Made by a program: the position numbers and the translations under genes. From an uncultured Prochlorococcus sp. (GTDB lineage Bacteria; Cyanobacteriota; Cyanobacteriia; PCC-6307; Cyanobiaceae): a stretch of 45,702 nt of DNA. The stretch lies in contig CACFBG010000009.1 of assembly GCA_902564535.1 (NCBI GenBank), positions 1 to 45,702 of the forward strand. The letters are read 5' to 3'. Positions 35,053 through 43,278 of the stretch are shown piece after piece (position 1 is the first letter of the stretch; each line of letters starts with the position of its first letter). The notes below the pieces were generated by a model. The model did no database searches and was not told the DNA's origin. It was given only the letters and a program-made list of their open reading frames with translations.

Positions 35053-35238
35053 TTACAACACTGCTTTAAATCTTTTTTTCCCGACCTTGCAAACTGGACA
35101 TAACCAATTATCTGGAAGTTCATCAAATGGAGTTCCTGGGGATATCCCTTGACTAGGATCACCTATCGCAGGATCATAAAAATATATACAATCTCTACAT
35201 CTATACTTTTTCTTAGAAGCAGTAGAAAGCATTTGCAT
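35053..35238 (-). CDS. Rubredoxin
   Basis: A 61-residue electron-transfer protein with the two knuckles of rubredoxin: YRCRDC (C14, C17) and CPVC (C47, C50), with the aromatic/acidic segments YDPAIGDPS and [12 protein letters not shown] intact. The four cysteines bind one iron. It lacks the C-terminal membrane anchor of photosystem II-associated RubA, so it is a soluble form. Possible start at internal Met3. ATG at 35238. Confidence 0.94.
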   Translation of the reverse strand: MQMLSTASKKKYRCRDCIYFYDPAIGDPSQGISPGTPFDELPDNWLCPVCKVGKKRFKAVL

Positions 35239-35761
35239 AATGTTGTCTATATATAAGATGGCAAATTTCTAGATCATCTCAATAGTTCTTTAGGAATTTT
35301 TCCATTCTTCCTCGAAAAGGCCACTTCTTAGTCATTGCCTGAAGGCAAGGTCATTGGCTCTCAGAGAAACGATCGAAGTTCTCTTATTGCGTATATAAAT
35401 AATTCCCTAAACTAAATGAGAGCAAACTAACTCGAGTTTCTTAAAAGCCTATATTACATTTCTCATAGATTACTTTTCGCAAGAATTTGTTCATCTCTGT
35501 ACATTTTTCTTCTATACTTCAAGTCCTTAATAATTTGAAATCGGGAAATTTTGCCTAAAAACCCTTTCGGAAAAGTTAATAGCTGCGACACTAATGCTGG
35601 GTATTTTCTGTATTAAGGGATTGCCTGAGAAATAGTCAAAGTATTATTAAATTATTGAAACTCAAGAGACTTTTATGTAACAAATATACTCTCTTATTTA
35701 AACCTCAATAAAGGCAAATCGGAATTTTATCAACTAAAATAAACGAAGTTGCTGATTTCCA
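35239..35761. other. 523-base gap with a short hairpin
   Basis: Contains TTGCC (35335-35339) / GGCAA (35344-35348) around a TGAA loop, with GTCATTG occurring on both sides (35331 and 35351). I see no ORF with protein-like composition and no recognised RNA. A small RNA is possible but unsupported by comparison. Confidence 0.35.
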
Positions 35762-36427
35762 TTGAAGACTATTTTAATTACAGGATCAAATCGTGGAATT
35801 GGTCTAGAGTACTGCAGACAGCTATCAAGCAGAGGAGATGAAGTAATAGCCACTTGTAGATCTGCTTCAGCGGAACTCAAGGAGCTGAACATCAAGATAG
35901 AAACTGGTATAGATATTTCCTTAGAAAACTCTATGGATATATTAGTTGAGAGATTACAAGGAAAAAAAATTGACGTTTTAATAAATAATGCTGGTATACT
36001 ATATCAAGATAATCTGGAAAATTTAAGTTTAGAAAAACTACAAAAGCAATTGCAAATTAATTCTATAAGTCCACTATTATTAACAAGTAAATTGCTTGGT
36101 AACTTGAAAAAGGGCTCTAAAGTAATCATGATGTCAAGTAGAATGGGTTCAATAGAAGATAATACTAGTGGTGGATACTATGGTTATCGGATGTCAAAAG
36201 TAGCACTTTGTATGGCAGGTAAATCTTTATCAATAGACATGCTCCCCAAAGGGATATCAGTTGCTTTACTTCACCCTGGCTTAGTTAGTACGCAAATGAC
36301 CAACTTCTCTAATAATGGAATCACGACTAAATCATCAGTTCAAGCTTTAATCAAGAGAATTGATTCACTAACTATAGAGAATTCTGGCGAATTCTGGCAT
36401 GCAAATGGCGAAAATCTTCCTTGGTAA
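35762..36427 (+). CDS. Short-chain dehydrogenase/reductase
   Basis: A 221-residue NAD(P)-binding enzyme. The cofactor loop is TGSNRGIGLEY (7-17), the stabilising NNAGI is near residues 75-79 and the catalytic Y-x-x-x-K is YRMSK in YYGYRMSKVALCM (about 138-150), with the serine in MSSRMGS. All catalytic positions present. Substrate unknown. It starts at TTG 35762 (MKTILITGS), which places the first beta-strand at the usual distance; no ATG precedes the cofactor loop. Confidence 0.9.
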   Translation: MKTILITGSNRGIGLEYCRQLSSRGDEVIATCRSASAELKELNIKIETGIDISLENSMDILVERLQGKKIDVLINNAGILYQDNLENLSLEKLQKQLQINSISPLLLTSKLLGNLKKGSKVIMMSSRMGSIEDNTSGGYYGYRMSKVALCMAGKSLSIDMLPKGISVALLHPGLVSTQMTNFSNNGITTKSSVQALIKRIDSLTIENSGEFWHANGENLPW

Positions 36428-36546
36428 AATAAATTCGTTAGATCAGGTATCTTATTACTAAGAATGTATGATATCTATCATCAAATAATTGAAAGATTTA
36501 TTTCACTCGTTATTATAAAAGTTAAATTATGTATTCATAGTTAATT

Positions 36547-36972
36547 ATGCTTACACAACTAAAACGAAGCCTATCTTTAAAAGTAGCAAATCTGAAGTCA
36601 TCGTTTAAGAAAATAAAAAGCAAAGTAAAAAATTCTTTTAATAAGCTTATCTTTCACTCAAAAGAGAAAGATAAGCTTATCAGGTGTGGAGATTCTCATG
36701 AGAATATGACAATTAGCCCAAAAAAAATTGAAAATCATAGTAATATATATAATCTCCAAAAAATTTCTTTGCCTTCAACAAAGCCAGTGCCTAAGACAGT
36801 CTCAAAAGACTTGATCGAGACCGGCGAAGAGACTAGTTCCCTTCGTAAAGAGAAGGTTGTCCCTGAAGGGTCTCGTGTTTTGAGCATAAGTCTTATGAAA
36901 GGTCAAATCATTGAAAAGGTGTATTTAACACCTGATGGAGAAAAACTTTCTTTCAAAAGGGATGAATTATGA
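36547..36972 (+). CDS. Hypothetical protein, 141 residues, basic N-terminus
   Basis: A lysine-rich N-terminal half (MLTQLKRSLSLKVANLKSSF..., many KK pairs) that could form an amphipathic helix, and a C-terminal segment VPEGSRVLSISL plus VYLTPDGEKLSFKRDEL. The gene contains a 15-bp perfect inverted repeat at 36641-36680. The stop overlaps the next gene's ATG (ATGA), so the pair is probably coupled. Unrecognised family. Confidence 0.6.
   Translation: MLTQLKRSLSLKVANLKSSFKKIKSKVKNSFNKLIFHSKEKDKLIRCGDSHENMTISPKKIENHSNIYNLQKISLPSTKPVPKTVSKDLIETGEETSSLRKEKVVPEGSRVLSISLMKGQIIEKVYLTPDGEKLSFKRDEL
36641..36680. repeat. Perfect inverted repeat inside a coding sequence
   Basis: ATAAGCTTATCTTTC (36641-36655) and its reverse complement GAAAGATAAGCTTAT (36666-36680), separated by 10 bases. 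In RNA it would be a 15-bp stem; each arm also contains the 10-bp palindrome ATAAGCTTAT. It encodes part of residues 31-45 of the 141-residue protein. No T run follows, so it is not a classical terminator. Confidence 0.85.
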
Positions 36973-37169
36973 GCCAATCAAGAAGAGAACAGGCCGGCAT
37001 CCACCTAAGACATATCCGAGAAGAATTAAGAGAAATTCATATTTCTCTTAATCAAGATGGATTACTTCCTGAACCTGGTGAAATTAAGGCATTAATTTCA
37101 CAATTGGAGGCTCTATTAGATGTATCTATGGGGGTAAAGAAGAAGCCTGCTCCTGTATTCGCTGATTAA
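36969..37169 (+). CDS. Hypothetical protein, 66 residues
   Basis: MSQSRREQAGIHLRHIREEL..., then LNQDGLLPEPGEIKALISQL and LLDVSMGVKKKPAPVFAD. Mostly helical, charged and soluble. Its ATG overlaps the previous stop (ATGA at 36969-36972), so it is translationally coupled to the 141-residue gene. Its lower AT content suggests it is more conserved than its partner. I do not recognise a family. Confidence 0.65.
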   Translation: MSQSRREQAGIHLRHIREELREIHISLNQDGLLPEPGEIKALISQLEALLDVSMGVKKKPAPVFAD

Positions 37170-37232
37170 CAAACTTCAATAAGTTCAGTCCTATTTATAT
37201 ATTTTCTTTACAGTTCAACTAATTAAATTATT

Positions 37233-37718
37233 TCAGCTTAGGCCTATACCTCTAGCCATCAAAGATGCTAATAAAGGAATTGAGCCAAACCCAACCAATT
37301 CAATATTAATAATTAATTGCAATCTAGAGACCAAATCATCACTGACTACTGGCAACTTGCCTTTGCTCAAAGGAATCGCCCATAAAATATATGTAATTGT
37401 AGGGTAAAGAGATAATAAACCTACTGCAATAAACAGACCTACTTTTATCCAAAAAATTGGATTATGTGTATAAAAATCTCCTCCTTGACCAAAATATTTA
37501 ACTCTCATTATCCCACTAATCAGAAGGGCTATTCCTGCAAGTCCATAAATTAAATCAGCAATTACAATTGATATGGCATTTCCTCTCTCAGGTTTCGCTT
37601 TCAAAGTTATTCTTTCAAAGATCAAAGCTCCGAAGCAAAGCATGAAGCTCAAATAATGAACATATGCGACCAAAGCGCTTTGCGTGACATTTGATGGAAC
37701 AACAGATGCAAAATGCAT
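37233..37718 (-). CDS. DUF2214 membrane protein
   Basis: A 161-residue integral membrane protein with four helices (about 15-35, 50-68, 85-107, 130-152). The first helix AYVHYLSFMLCFGALIFE and the segment FGQGGDFYTHNPIFWIKVGL are the family's conserved parts, including His and Lys residues near the membrane face. Function unknown. ATG at 37718. Confidence 0.82.
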   Translation of the reverse strand: MHFASVVPSNVTQSALVAYVHYLSFMLCFGALIFERITLKAKPERGNAISIVIADLIYGLAGIALLISGIMRVKYFGQGGDFYTHNPIFWIKVGLFIAVGLLSLYPTITYILWAIPLSKGKLPVVSDDLVSRLQLIINIELVGFGSIPLLASLMARGIGLS

Positions 37719-37962
37719 GAGGCCTTATAGGAATTCACATCACATTAGCGAGAATCATTTGAAACAGTGTGGAAATTATCTTTACTCAGCCACTCTATAT
37801 GTATTCTGCGATGAAAGAATTATTAGTAAAAGAAAGAAAAATCACCCCTCTTGCCACCTAAAGTAAAAAGAAATTCCAAATATTTCCCAATTACTTATCA
37901 AATTAGGAACCTATTTAACAAATCATGCTAAAAGCAAGCTAAATGTGTTTTTGGAATTTATT

Positions 37963-37982
37963 TAATTGATCTTGATCAATTA
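37963..37982. promoter_or_regulatory. Palindrome in a 513-base gap, possible operator
   Basis: TAATTGATC - TT - GATCAATTA: nine-base perfect arms around two bases. It lies 250 bases upstream of the 38231 gene in a region (37719-38230) without a supported gene. Regulator unknown. Confidence 0.35.
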
Positions 37983-38230
37983 GCCATGTCTCAGAGAAGA
38001 GCTTTAATTGAATAGCAGATCACTTAAAGAAAGAACTATCTTTAAGGAAACAAAATCAAAAAAAACCAGTGGATCGACAAAGATAAGCATTAAGACCGAT
38101 GTCTGATTGTCTCAAAAGCTACAACAATATAGTTAAAAGGAATAGGAGGTAGAAAATCAACCATTCTCTAAAAATACTTGTAAAGCAAGCGGAACTTCTC
38201 GGTCCTGCTTAAAATCTCCCCCAAAGAGAT

Positions 38231-38743
38231 ATGAGCAAAGAACAATCAAGCGACCAAACACAAAACAGGAAAGAACTCTTTAAGAGTGATCTAAAACAAG
38301 GCTTAGAAGGTCTCAAGGAAATTTTCGTAGCAACTTTAACCCTAATAATTGATCTAACAGAAGCTATCCCAAGATCCATAAAGTCATCGTCATTAAGGCC
38401 AATTAAAAATAAAACCTCCAATAAAGAAGATGATAGTGCTTTATCTTTTGTTAGGGATAATAGTAATTCCAGGGAAGAATCTCAAGCAGTTGATGTATCA
38501 GTAGAGGTAACCGAGAACTGGATAGATCATTATTCCTTATTATTCACTATACGCATTCTTTACCCATTACTTGCAGTAATAAGTACAACTTCATTAGTTA
38601 TAGGAGTTCAAAAAATCCAGCCACTTACTCAATGGGCCGAAACTCAGAACGAATGTATTGCAAAGACAAGGAATGAAGAGGGTATTGCTGAAGCAGACTT
38701 AACTACCAAAGTCATGAAATGTAATGGAGGACATTCTATCTAA
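38231..38743 (+). CDS. Hypothetical protein with one membrane helix and a CNGG end
   Basis: A 170-residue protein. Residues 1-90 are charged and soluble (MSKEQSSDQTQNRKELFKSD...). A membrane helix follows (about 105-125, LYPLLAVISTTSLVIGVQ), and the last 45 residues contain two cysteines, in QNECIAKTR and VMKCNGGHS. The topology, with the cysteine-bearing tail outside the membrane, suggests a disulfide. Unrecognised by name, but the end motif looks like one shared by several picocyanobacterial membrane proteins; this is a recollection, not a verified match. ATG at 38231. Confidence 0.6.
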   Translation: MSKEQSSDQTQNRKELFKSDLKQGLEGLKEIFVATLTLIIDLTEAIPRSIKSSSLRPIKNKTSNKEDDSALSFVRDNSNSREESQAVDVSVEVTENWIDHYSLLFTIRILYPLLAVISTTSLVIGVQKIQPLTQWAETQNECIAKTRNEEGIAEADLTTKVMKCNGGHSI

Positions 38744-38897
38744 AGAATTATTTTCTCTATCAAATCGATATTTTGAACAAAGGTACTTGCTATATCTACT
38801 TATTCTTTATCTGAGTTAGATTTTATTAATCAAAATATTGTAAAATTAAATTTATAAAGTACGCCCTATAGTTACTGACTCAATCCAATCTTAAACA

Positions 38898-39302
38898 ATG
38901 ATCAACCAACAAATAAATAGTTTATCTGATCTAAATCATCTCAGATCAGCTCCAATAATAAATTCATCGACAAAAGAAAAGTTAATAAAAGAACTTTTAA
39001 TGCATATGAAAGATGCAGACTGGTTTACAGTCGGAATTATGGCCTCAAGCTCAGAGGAAGCTATTTTAAAATACAGAGAAATGGAATCTTTTTTAAATTG
39101 GAGTAAATTAATAATACAATCTCAACCAAACAATGAAGGGCCTGTTTTCCTAAAGGGCAACCAAAAAACTGGCGACATACATATTCGAATTGAGTATGGA
39201 CTTGGAGAAGGAATTCTTATTACATGTCAAAAAGATAATGAAAATATTCATAGCCAAACATTTGGCCCATTACCTCTAGATTTTTTCTCTAAAAAGATTT
39301 AA
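38898..39302 (+). CDS. DUF1824 family protein
   Basis: A 134-residue soluble protein. The C-terminal core GPVFLKGNQKTGDIHIRIEY, then GLGEGILITCQ and FGPLPLDFF, is the conserved part of DUF1824, a family found only in cyanobacteria and plastids. Function unknown. The N-terminal MINQQINSLSDLNHLRSAPI is variable. ATG at 38898. Confidence 0.75.
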   Translation: MINQQINSLSDLNHLRSAPIINSSTKEKLIKELLMHMKDADWFTVGIMASSSEEAILKYREMESFLNWSKLIIQSQPNNEGPVFLKGNQKTGDIHIRIEYGLGEGILITCQKDNENIHSQTFGPLPLDFFSKKI

Positions 39303-39359
39303 TTTTAAATTATTAAAAATACTTTATATAAAAATGAAAACCTAATTTTAATAGCATTC

Positions 39360-40151
39360 TCATAGGTTCTCAAATTCAATTAAAAGTATTTTCTCAATTA
39401 GTTTAGATTTATTTAATCTAGAAATCTTTTCTACCCCTATCAACAAAGATCTTAATTCGGAATTCTTCATTTGACTTAATTCTCTTGTCCTCTCTTGATA
39501 AGAAAGCTTACTTAGCACATTCTTATTAGTTTTAATTAAATTTAGTAATTGATTCCTATCCAACTTATCCATTAGATTAATACCCTCAAGCAAAGACCTT
39601 AATTCTTCATCTGATCTATGATTTAAAGCATTATCAAGATTAGAATTTTTAGTAACAAGATTATCATTTTTGCCAATTTTAAGTATCTTCCAGGAATATT
39701 TCAAAGCATCTATAAAAATAGATGCAACCATTATAAAATGAATGATTAATTTATCAGTATCTACAATATTCTTTGTAAAGAAATAAAGGAAATAATCCAA
39801 AGGTGATTTTTTGAACTCGTATAAATTATTCATCAACAATATATCATTATCATCTATATTTAAATCTTCATTTGAACTACTTACATTTGAATCAATAGAT
39901 GTAGTATTTGTCCCAACAAGTAGAGGTTGTTGGCTAATATTTTTTTTACTTGAAGAATAAAACTTCATGCTCATTACTATTAAGACAATGAAGCTTATGG
40001 ATATAAGAGCAATACCTAAAACAAATGCCAAATGAAAATCGTCCAAATTTATTTGAGTCTCTTGGCTGATTGCGGCATAACGATTAGCACCTTCATCAGT
40101 CCATCCAAGCTGCCTGAGTTCTTGCGCCCTTTGTGTTAAAAGTTTGGTCAC
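39360..40151 (-). CDS. Membrane-anchored protein with a repeated ELRSLL motif
   Basis: A 263-residue protein with two hydrophobic helices (about 43-62 and a weaker one near 130-147). The C-terminal part contains a duplicated unit: ELRSLLEGINLMDKLDRNQL (about 181-200) and ELRSLLIGVEKISRLNKSKL (about 232-251), resembling the SAP-like helix-loop-helix unit that binds nucleic acid in other proteins. The N-terminal LTQRAQELRQLGWTDEGANRY also looks helical and functional. GTG start at 40151; the 46-residue ORF ends 18 bases upstream, suggesting one transcript. Confidence 0.6.
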   Translation of the reverse strand: MTKLLTQRAQELRQLGWTDEGANRYAAISQETQINLDDFHLAFVLGIALISISFIVLIVMSMKFYSSSKKNISQQPLLVGTNTTSIDSNVSSSNEDLNIDDNDILLMNNLYEFKKSPLDYFLYFFTKNIVDTDKLIIHFIMVASIFIDALKYSWKILKIGKNDNLVTKNSNLDNALNHRSDEELRSLLEGINLMDKLDRNQLLNLIKTNKNVLSKLSYQERTRELSQMKNSELRSLLIGVEKISRLNKSKLIEKILLIEFENL

Positions 40152-40169
40152 GCTTAGGGATCTTATTAA

Positions 40170-40310
40170 TTAGGAGTTGGTGTTAGTGGGTGCTTCAGTT
40201 AAAAGCCAGAGCGCATTGCGCAGTTTTTGCCCCTTATAATTATTATCAAACAATTTAGATGGCTCGCCTTTTAAATGAAATATCTCATCACTAGATTTTG
40301 AGGAGTTCAT
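40170..40310 (-). CDS. 46-residue ORF upstream of the ELRSLL protein
   Basis: MNSSKSSDEIFHLKGEPSKL..., then KGQKLRNALWLLTEAP, ending TNTNS. It is a coherent soluble peptide with mixed charge, in the direction of and 18 bases before the 263-residue gene. No family recognised. Confidence 0.5.
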   Translation of the reverse strand: MNSSKSSDEIFHLKGEPSKLFDNNYKGQKLRNALWLLTEAPTNTNS

Positions 40311-40413
40311 AGCAAACCTACGCTAATGGAAACCTCTGTTGCAGCCAATTAACCTATGAACTAGTTTCTAAATTCTTTCTTAATTAAGATCTAACTAAAC
40401 CTAAATTGAACTA

Positions 40414-40755
40414 ATGATGCTTATTAGCTTATTACTAAGTTTCTGGCTTTCCATTATCCCTGCCTCCTCTTTTATGTGTGATAACGAAATTCTTCAAGCA
40501 AAAATTATTAATAATGAGAATGGTGATTTTGCAATGATAGAAGATCTCGAGAAGATTGATGCTGGTGCATTTGTAGTTCTAGATTGGAAAGTAAATCTAA
40601 TGCTTCCCAGAACATTCATTCAAAAAGAAATTAGTTTTTCAGACAAGCGTTGGAAATGGATATATTCAGATAATAATAAAGTTGAACTATTGGAAAAAAA
40701 ACCTAATGGAGAGATAGTTGAACATAAATGTACTTATCAAGAAAAAATATCTTAA
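40414..40755 (+). CDS. Hypothetical secreted protein, 113 residues
   Basis: It has a signal peptide (MMLISLLLSFWLSIIPASSF; cleavage likely after SSF or nearby) followed by a mature part with two cysteines (CDNEI near residue 22 and HKCTYQEK near 107) that could form a disulfide. Likely periplasmic. No family recognised. ATG at 40414; the second Met is equivalent. Confidence 0.65.
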   Translation: MMLISLLLSFWLSIIPASSFMCDNEILQAKIINNENGDFAMIEDLEKIDAGAFVVLDWKVNLMLPRTFIQKEISFSDKRWKWIYSDNNKVELLEKKPNGEIVEHKCTYQEKIS

Positions 40756-40827
40756 AAGCTTGATTGCAGAAGCTATGACTAAATATTTTCTCATTACATA
40801 AAGCCTCAATTCTCTAATCTAATGACT

Positions 40828-40974
40828 TCAGAAAGAAGGCTTACCTTTTCTCTTATCGTCAGCAAGAGAATTCAAAAGAGCAATTAATTTGTCCCTATTC
40901 TCAGAAGGATGCTTCACGGAGGCCTTAGCAAGACATTGCAAAAGGTATTCTCGAGTTGATATGGGAGTTTTCAC
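40828..40974 (-). CDS. 48-residue ORF, GTG start
   Basis: A frame from GTG 40974: MKTPISTREYLLQCLAKASV..., then RDKLIALLNSLADDKR. It has helical composition and moderate GC for this region, and its charge pattern is protein-like. No ribosome-binding site. Moderately plausible lineage-specific gene; the remaining 400 bases of this gap hold nothing recognisable. Confidence 0.35.
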   Translation of the reverse strand: MKTPISTREYLLQCLAKASVKHPSENRDKLIALLNSLADDKRKGKPSF

Positions 40975-41283
40975 GTGTCCTTAAAATTAGACGAAGACAA
41001 AATAGCATCATATATAGCGCAGGGTGTGAGTATATATCCCTAAAAGCTCTATATGTGGGGCTTGGATAATAATCTATATTGAATTCAAATCAAATCATTC
41101 TATTTTGATTGAAAAATCACCTTCTTCCAAGCCAGTAATTAAAAGAACCTTTCTCCATATGAATTATTTTTAATCCTCGGAGATCCTTGCAATATTAATG
41201 TTCCTCCAAGGCTTTTGAGTAAATCCTTGCAAATGACAACAGATCTGGAGAAATAAATAGTAGGAGGAACAAAGAATATTGGT

Positions 41284-41556
41284 TTAATTAAAGAAGAATT
41301 CAATTTCTTTTTCTTTTAAGCCTTCCCAGCCAGCACCTATCAAGCGTTCATTCAAAGTAGTTTGATCAAAATGCTTGGCTCCAGAGCGAACTACACGATT
41401 ACGCATCGATTTCTTGACACCGGACCTAGTTCTAGCACCCTCCTTTTCCATTACCTCGTTATAAAGGATCAACATTTCTTGAGGGATTGCACTCCCATCA
41501 AGATCTCTTCCTGCAGCTATTGCTTCATCTATTGATTCAGGTCCAGAAGAATTCAT
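41284..41556 (-). CDS. Conserved-looking protein, 90 residues
   Basis: MNSSGPESIDEAIAAGRDLD..., then a basic helix VKKSMRNRVVRSGAKHF and an end ERLIGAGWEGLKEKEIEFFF. Mixed helical and soluble. Its codon use is markedly less AT-rich than flanking genes, and it resembles a protein family known in marine picocyanobacteria, recalled rather than checked. Function unknown. ATG at 41556. Confidence 0.7.
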   Translation of the reverse strand: MNSSGPESIDEAIAAGRDLDGSAIPQEMLILYNEVMEKEGARTRSGVKKSMRNRVVRSGAKHFDQTTLNERLIGAGWEGLKEKEIEFFFN

Positions 41557-41704
41557 CTTTAAAAATTGCTAATAATTTTAATTTTACATAATTTTGATTT
41601 ACCTTATCAATAAAAAATTATTATTTAAAATATAAAACAAAATTCTAATCTTAATGCAATAAGTTCAAATGTAAGTAAAACTTTCTTAATCAAATTAAAA
41701 TGTT

Positions 41705-42481
41705 TCAATCAAAATATACCTTCCTATCCCTCCATAAAAGTCGATAATCATTACCACCTTTCAACCCTAAACTTGCCATGTAATTTGAATCAGTCTCAAA
41801 GCGTGAACGATGCCAAGCAAAAATAGTACCGTCTTTTAAGACATACGCTTTATTGGCCTGAGCATGTTGAGGTGTTAATTGTAAAAATTGTCCATCATAA
41901 TATGACTCTCCCTTACCATTTATAGCAATAGCTCTGCCAAAAACACCTGGCCCAGTAGGACTCATAGAATCAAAACCATAATATTTTGATTTGCAATTTT
42001 TTACCACTAAATCTATCGCTATTTTTAAAACCGGGTTAGAAGGCTTGGAATATATTATGCCATTCATGCAATCGTAAAAATTACGAAATGGAGCTAATAA
42101 GTCTCCTGCATCCCAAAAGAAAACCATGTCATAACTTAAGGGAGCTATTTCTTTCCCAGGGAAAGCCATCTGAATCCCTAAGTCTATATACCAACCTCCA
42201 AATTTATACAGCAAGCAATAGCGAGCAAGGTCTGATCTATAAGCAAAAGGGATAAGACTTTTATAAGCTTCTAAAACATCTGGTTCAAATTCCTTTTCTA
42301 AGAAATTAGTTATCATAGAATCATTCCATAAAGAATATTTCGCGTAAGGGAAAGACTGCAAGAGAGTATTTGAAAGTTGTATTAATGAAGAAGGAGTTTT
42401 CGATTCTTCTTCTGAACTTATTAGAATTTGAAACAGATGTGTTTCTGACATGAGAATATTAGAATTATCCTTAAATTTCAT
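41705..42481 (-). CDS. GT32-like glycosyltransferase with an unusual DXD site
   Basis: A 258-residue protein with the GT32 capsule-type signature PFAYRSDLARYCLLYKFGGW (about 78-97) followed by YIDLG. The family normally shows G-G-x-Y-x-D-x-D; here the second position is L-G (D100-L-G), so the usual DXD pair is incomplete. Later segments SPTGPGVFGRAI (about 173-184) and FAWHRSRFETD (near 222-232) are as in family members. Probably an envelope glycan transferase; the missing Asp may alter metal use or mean low activity. ATG at 42481. Confidence 0.72.
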   Translation of the reverse strand: MKFKDNSNILMSETHLFQILISSEEESKTPSSLIQLSNTLLQSFPYAKYSLWNDSMITNFLEKEFEPDVLEAYKSLIPFAYRSDLARYCLLYKFGGWYIDLGIQMAFPGKEIAPLSYDMVFFWDAGDLLAPFRNFYDCMNGIIYSKPSNPVLKIAIDLVVKNCKSKYYGFDSMSPTGPGVFGRAIAINGKGESYYDGQFLQLTPQHAQANKAYVLKDGTIFAWHRSRFETDSNYMASLGLKGGNDYRLLWRDRKVYFD

Positions 42482-42654
42482 CTTAATATAAAAGATCAGA
42501 AAAATCCTGTTGTCCTAAAATAATTACAAAAGCGAATAGAAATTGATCTATAAATAACTATAATCTTTATATTATTCAATTGTACTAAGTATACGTCTTA
42601 TTAGAATCAAAGTTCTACTAATTTAGAAAGGAGTTTACTCTCAATCTAAATTTC

Positions 42655-42999
42655 TTATTTGTGATTAAGATTATTAGAAACATCACAAGCTAACTCACAT
42701 TGTACTAATTCAGAGGAAGAAAGTTGCTCCAGAATCCTTGCCATGTCAATTTCTGTTAGCTCTCCATCATTATTCCACTTAAGAGTTGATTTCCTTTGAG
42801 CAGGAAATTTCACATGTCTGTGCGGCAATAAATTAGTTGAATTTTTTAATAGAGCTAAATTTAGTTTTGCTGAATGTAAATCTGCAGAATAAAGACATTG
42901 ACCTAAAGAACAAGCCTGAAAAACTCTTCCTTGAGGCGAAAGGAAGCAAACAATAGAAGCCCCTATTCTAGTCATAAATAATGATTTTGCTTTAATCAT
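42655..42999 (-). CDS. Hypothetical protein, 114 residues
   Basis: MIKAKSLFMTRIGASIVCFL..., then QGRVFQACSLGQCLYSADLH and an acidic end. Four cysteines lie in the C-F-L, QACSLGQC and QCELACD parts. It has one of the best ribosome-binding sites of the window: GGAGG at 43006-43010 with a six-base spacer to the ATG at 42999. A TTG two codons earlier (43005) is not preferred. No family recognised. Confidence 0.65.
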   Translation of the reverse strand: MIKAKSLFMTRIGASIVCFLSPQGRVFQACSLGQCLYSADLHSAKLNLALLKNSTNLLPHRHVKFPAQRKSTLKWNNDGELTEIDMARILEQLSSSELVQCELACDVSNNLNHK

Positions 43000-43159
43000 A
43001 GTCAACCTCCTGTAAAGACTTTAGATTAAAAAGAGAAACTAAGTCATCAGTAAATTCTGGGAAGCATTTACTGAAAGAATAAATTTGCAGAATTATTGAA
43101 CATTCCCGTTACAAAACTCAATTGCTTCTTAAAGTTTTTCATAAGCAATGGCCCTCGAA

Positions 43160-43199
43160 GGATTTGAATTTTTGTAGCAGAGACTACAAAAAGCAATCC
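43160..43199. repeat. Strong hairpin in an intergenic region
   Basis: Nine-bp perfect stem TTTTTGTAG (43169-43177) / CTACAAAAA (43184-43192) around CAGAGA, with an outer five-bp stem GGATT (43160-43164) / AATCC (43195-43199). On the minus strand it includes TTCAAATCC, the T-loop consensus of tRNAs, but no cloverleaf can be built. Possible small RNA or tRNA-end relic. Confidence 0.55.
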
Positions 43200-43278
43200 G
43201 TCTTAATGCCTATTCCTGGAATTTAGCTCTTAATCTTTAAAAAATTCAACCTATACGGGCTCTCAATTCTCTAAATCA

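Noticed and set aside
37717-37866. Plus-strand ORF of 49 codons starting MRPYRNSHHI
   Set aside because: It has some protein-like features, but starts within the antisense of the DUF2214 start codon and shows no ribosome-binding site or recognisable motif; left uncalled.
43141-43217. tRNA gene
   Set aside because: Only a T-loop-like nonamer is present; D-arm, anticodon arm and paired acceptor stem cannot be built.
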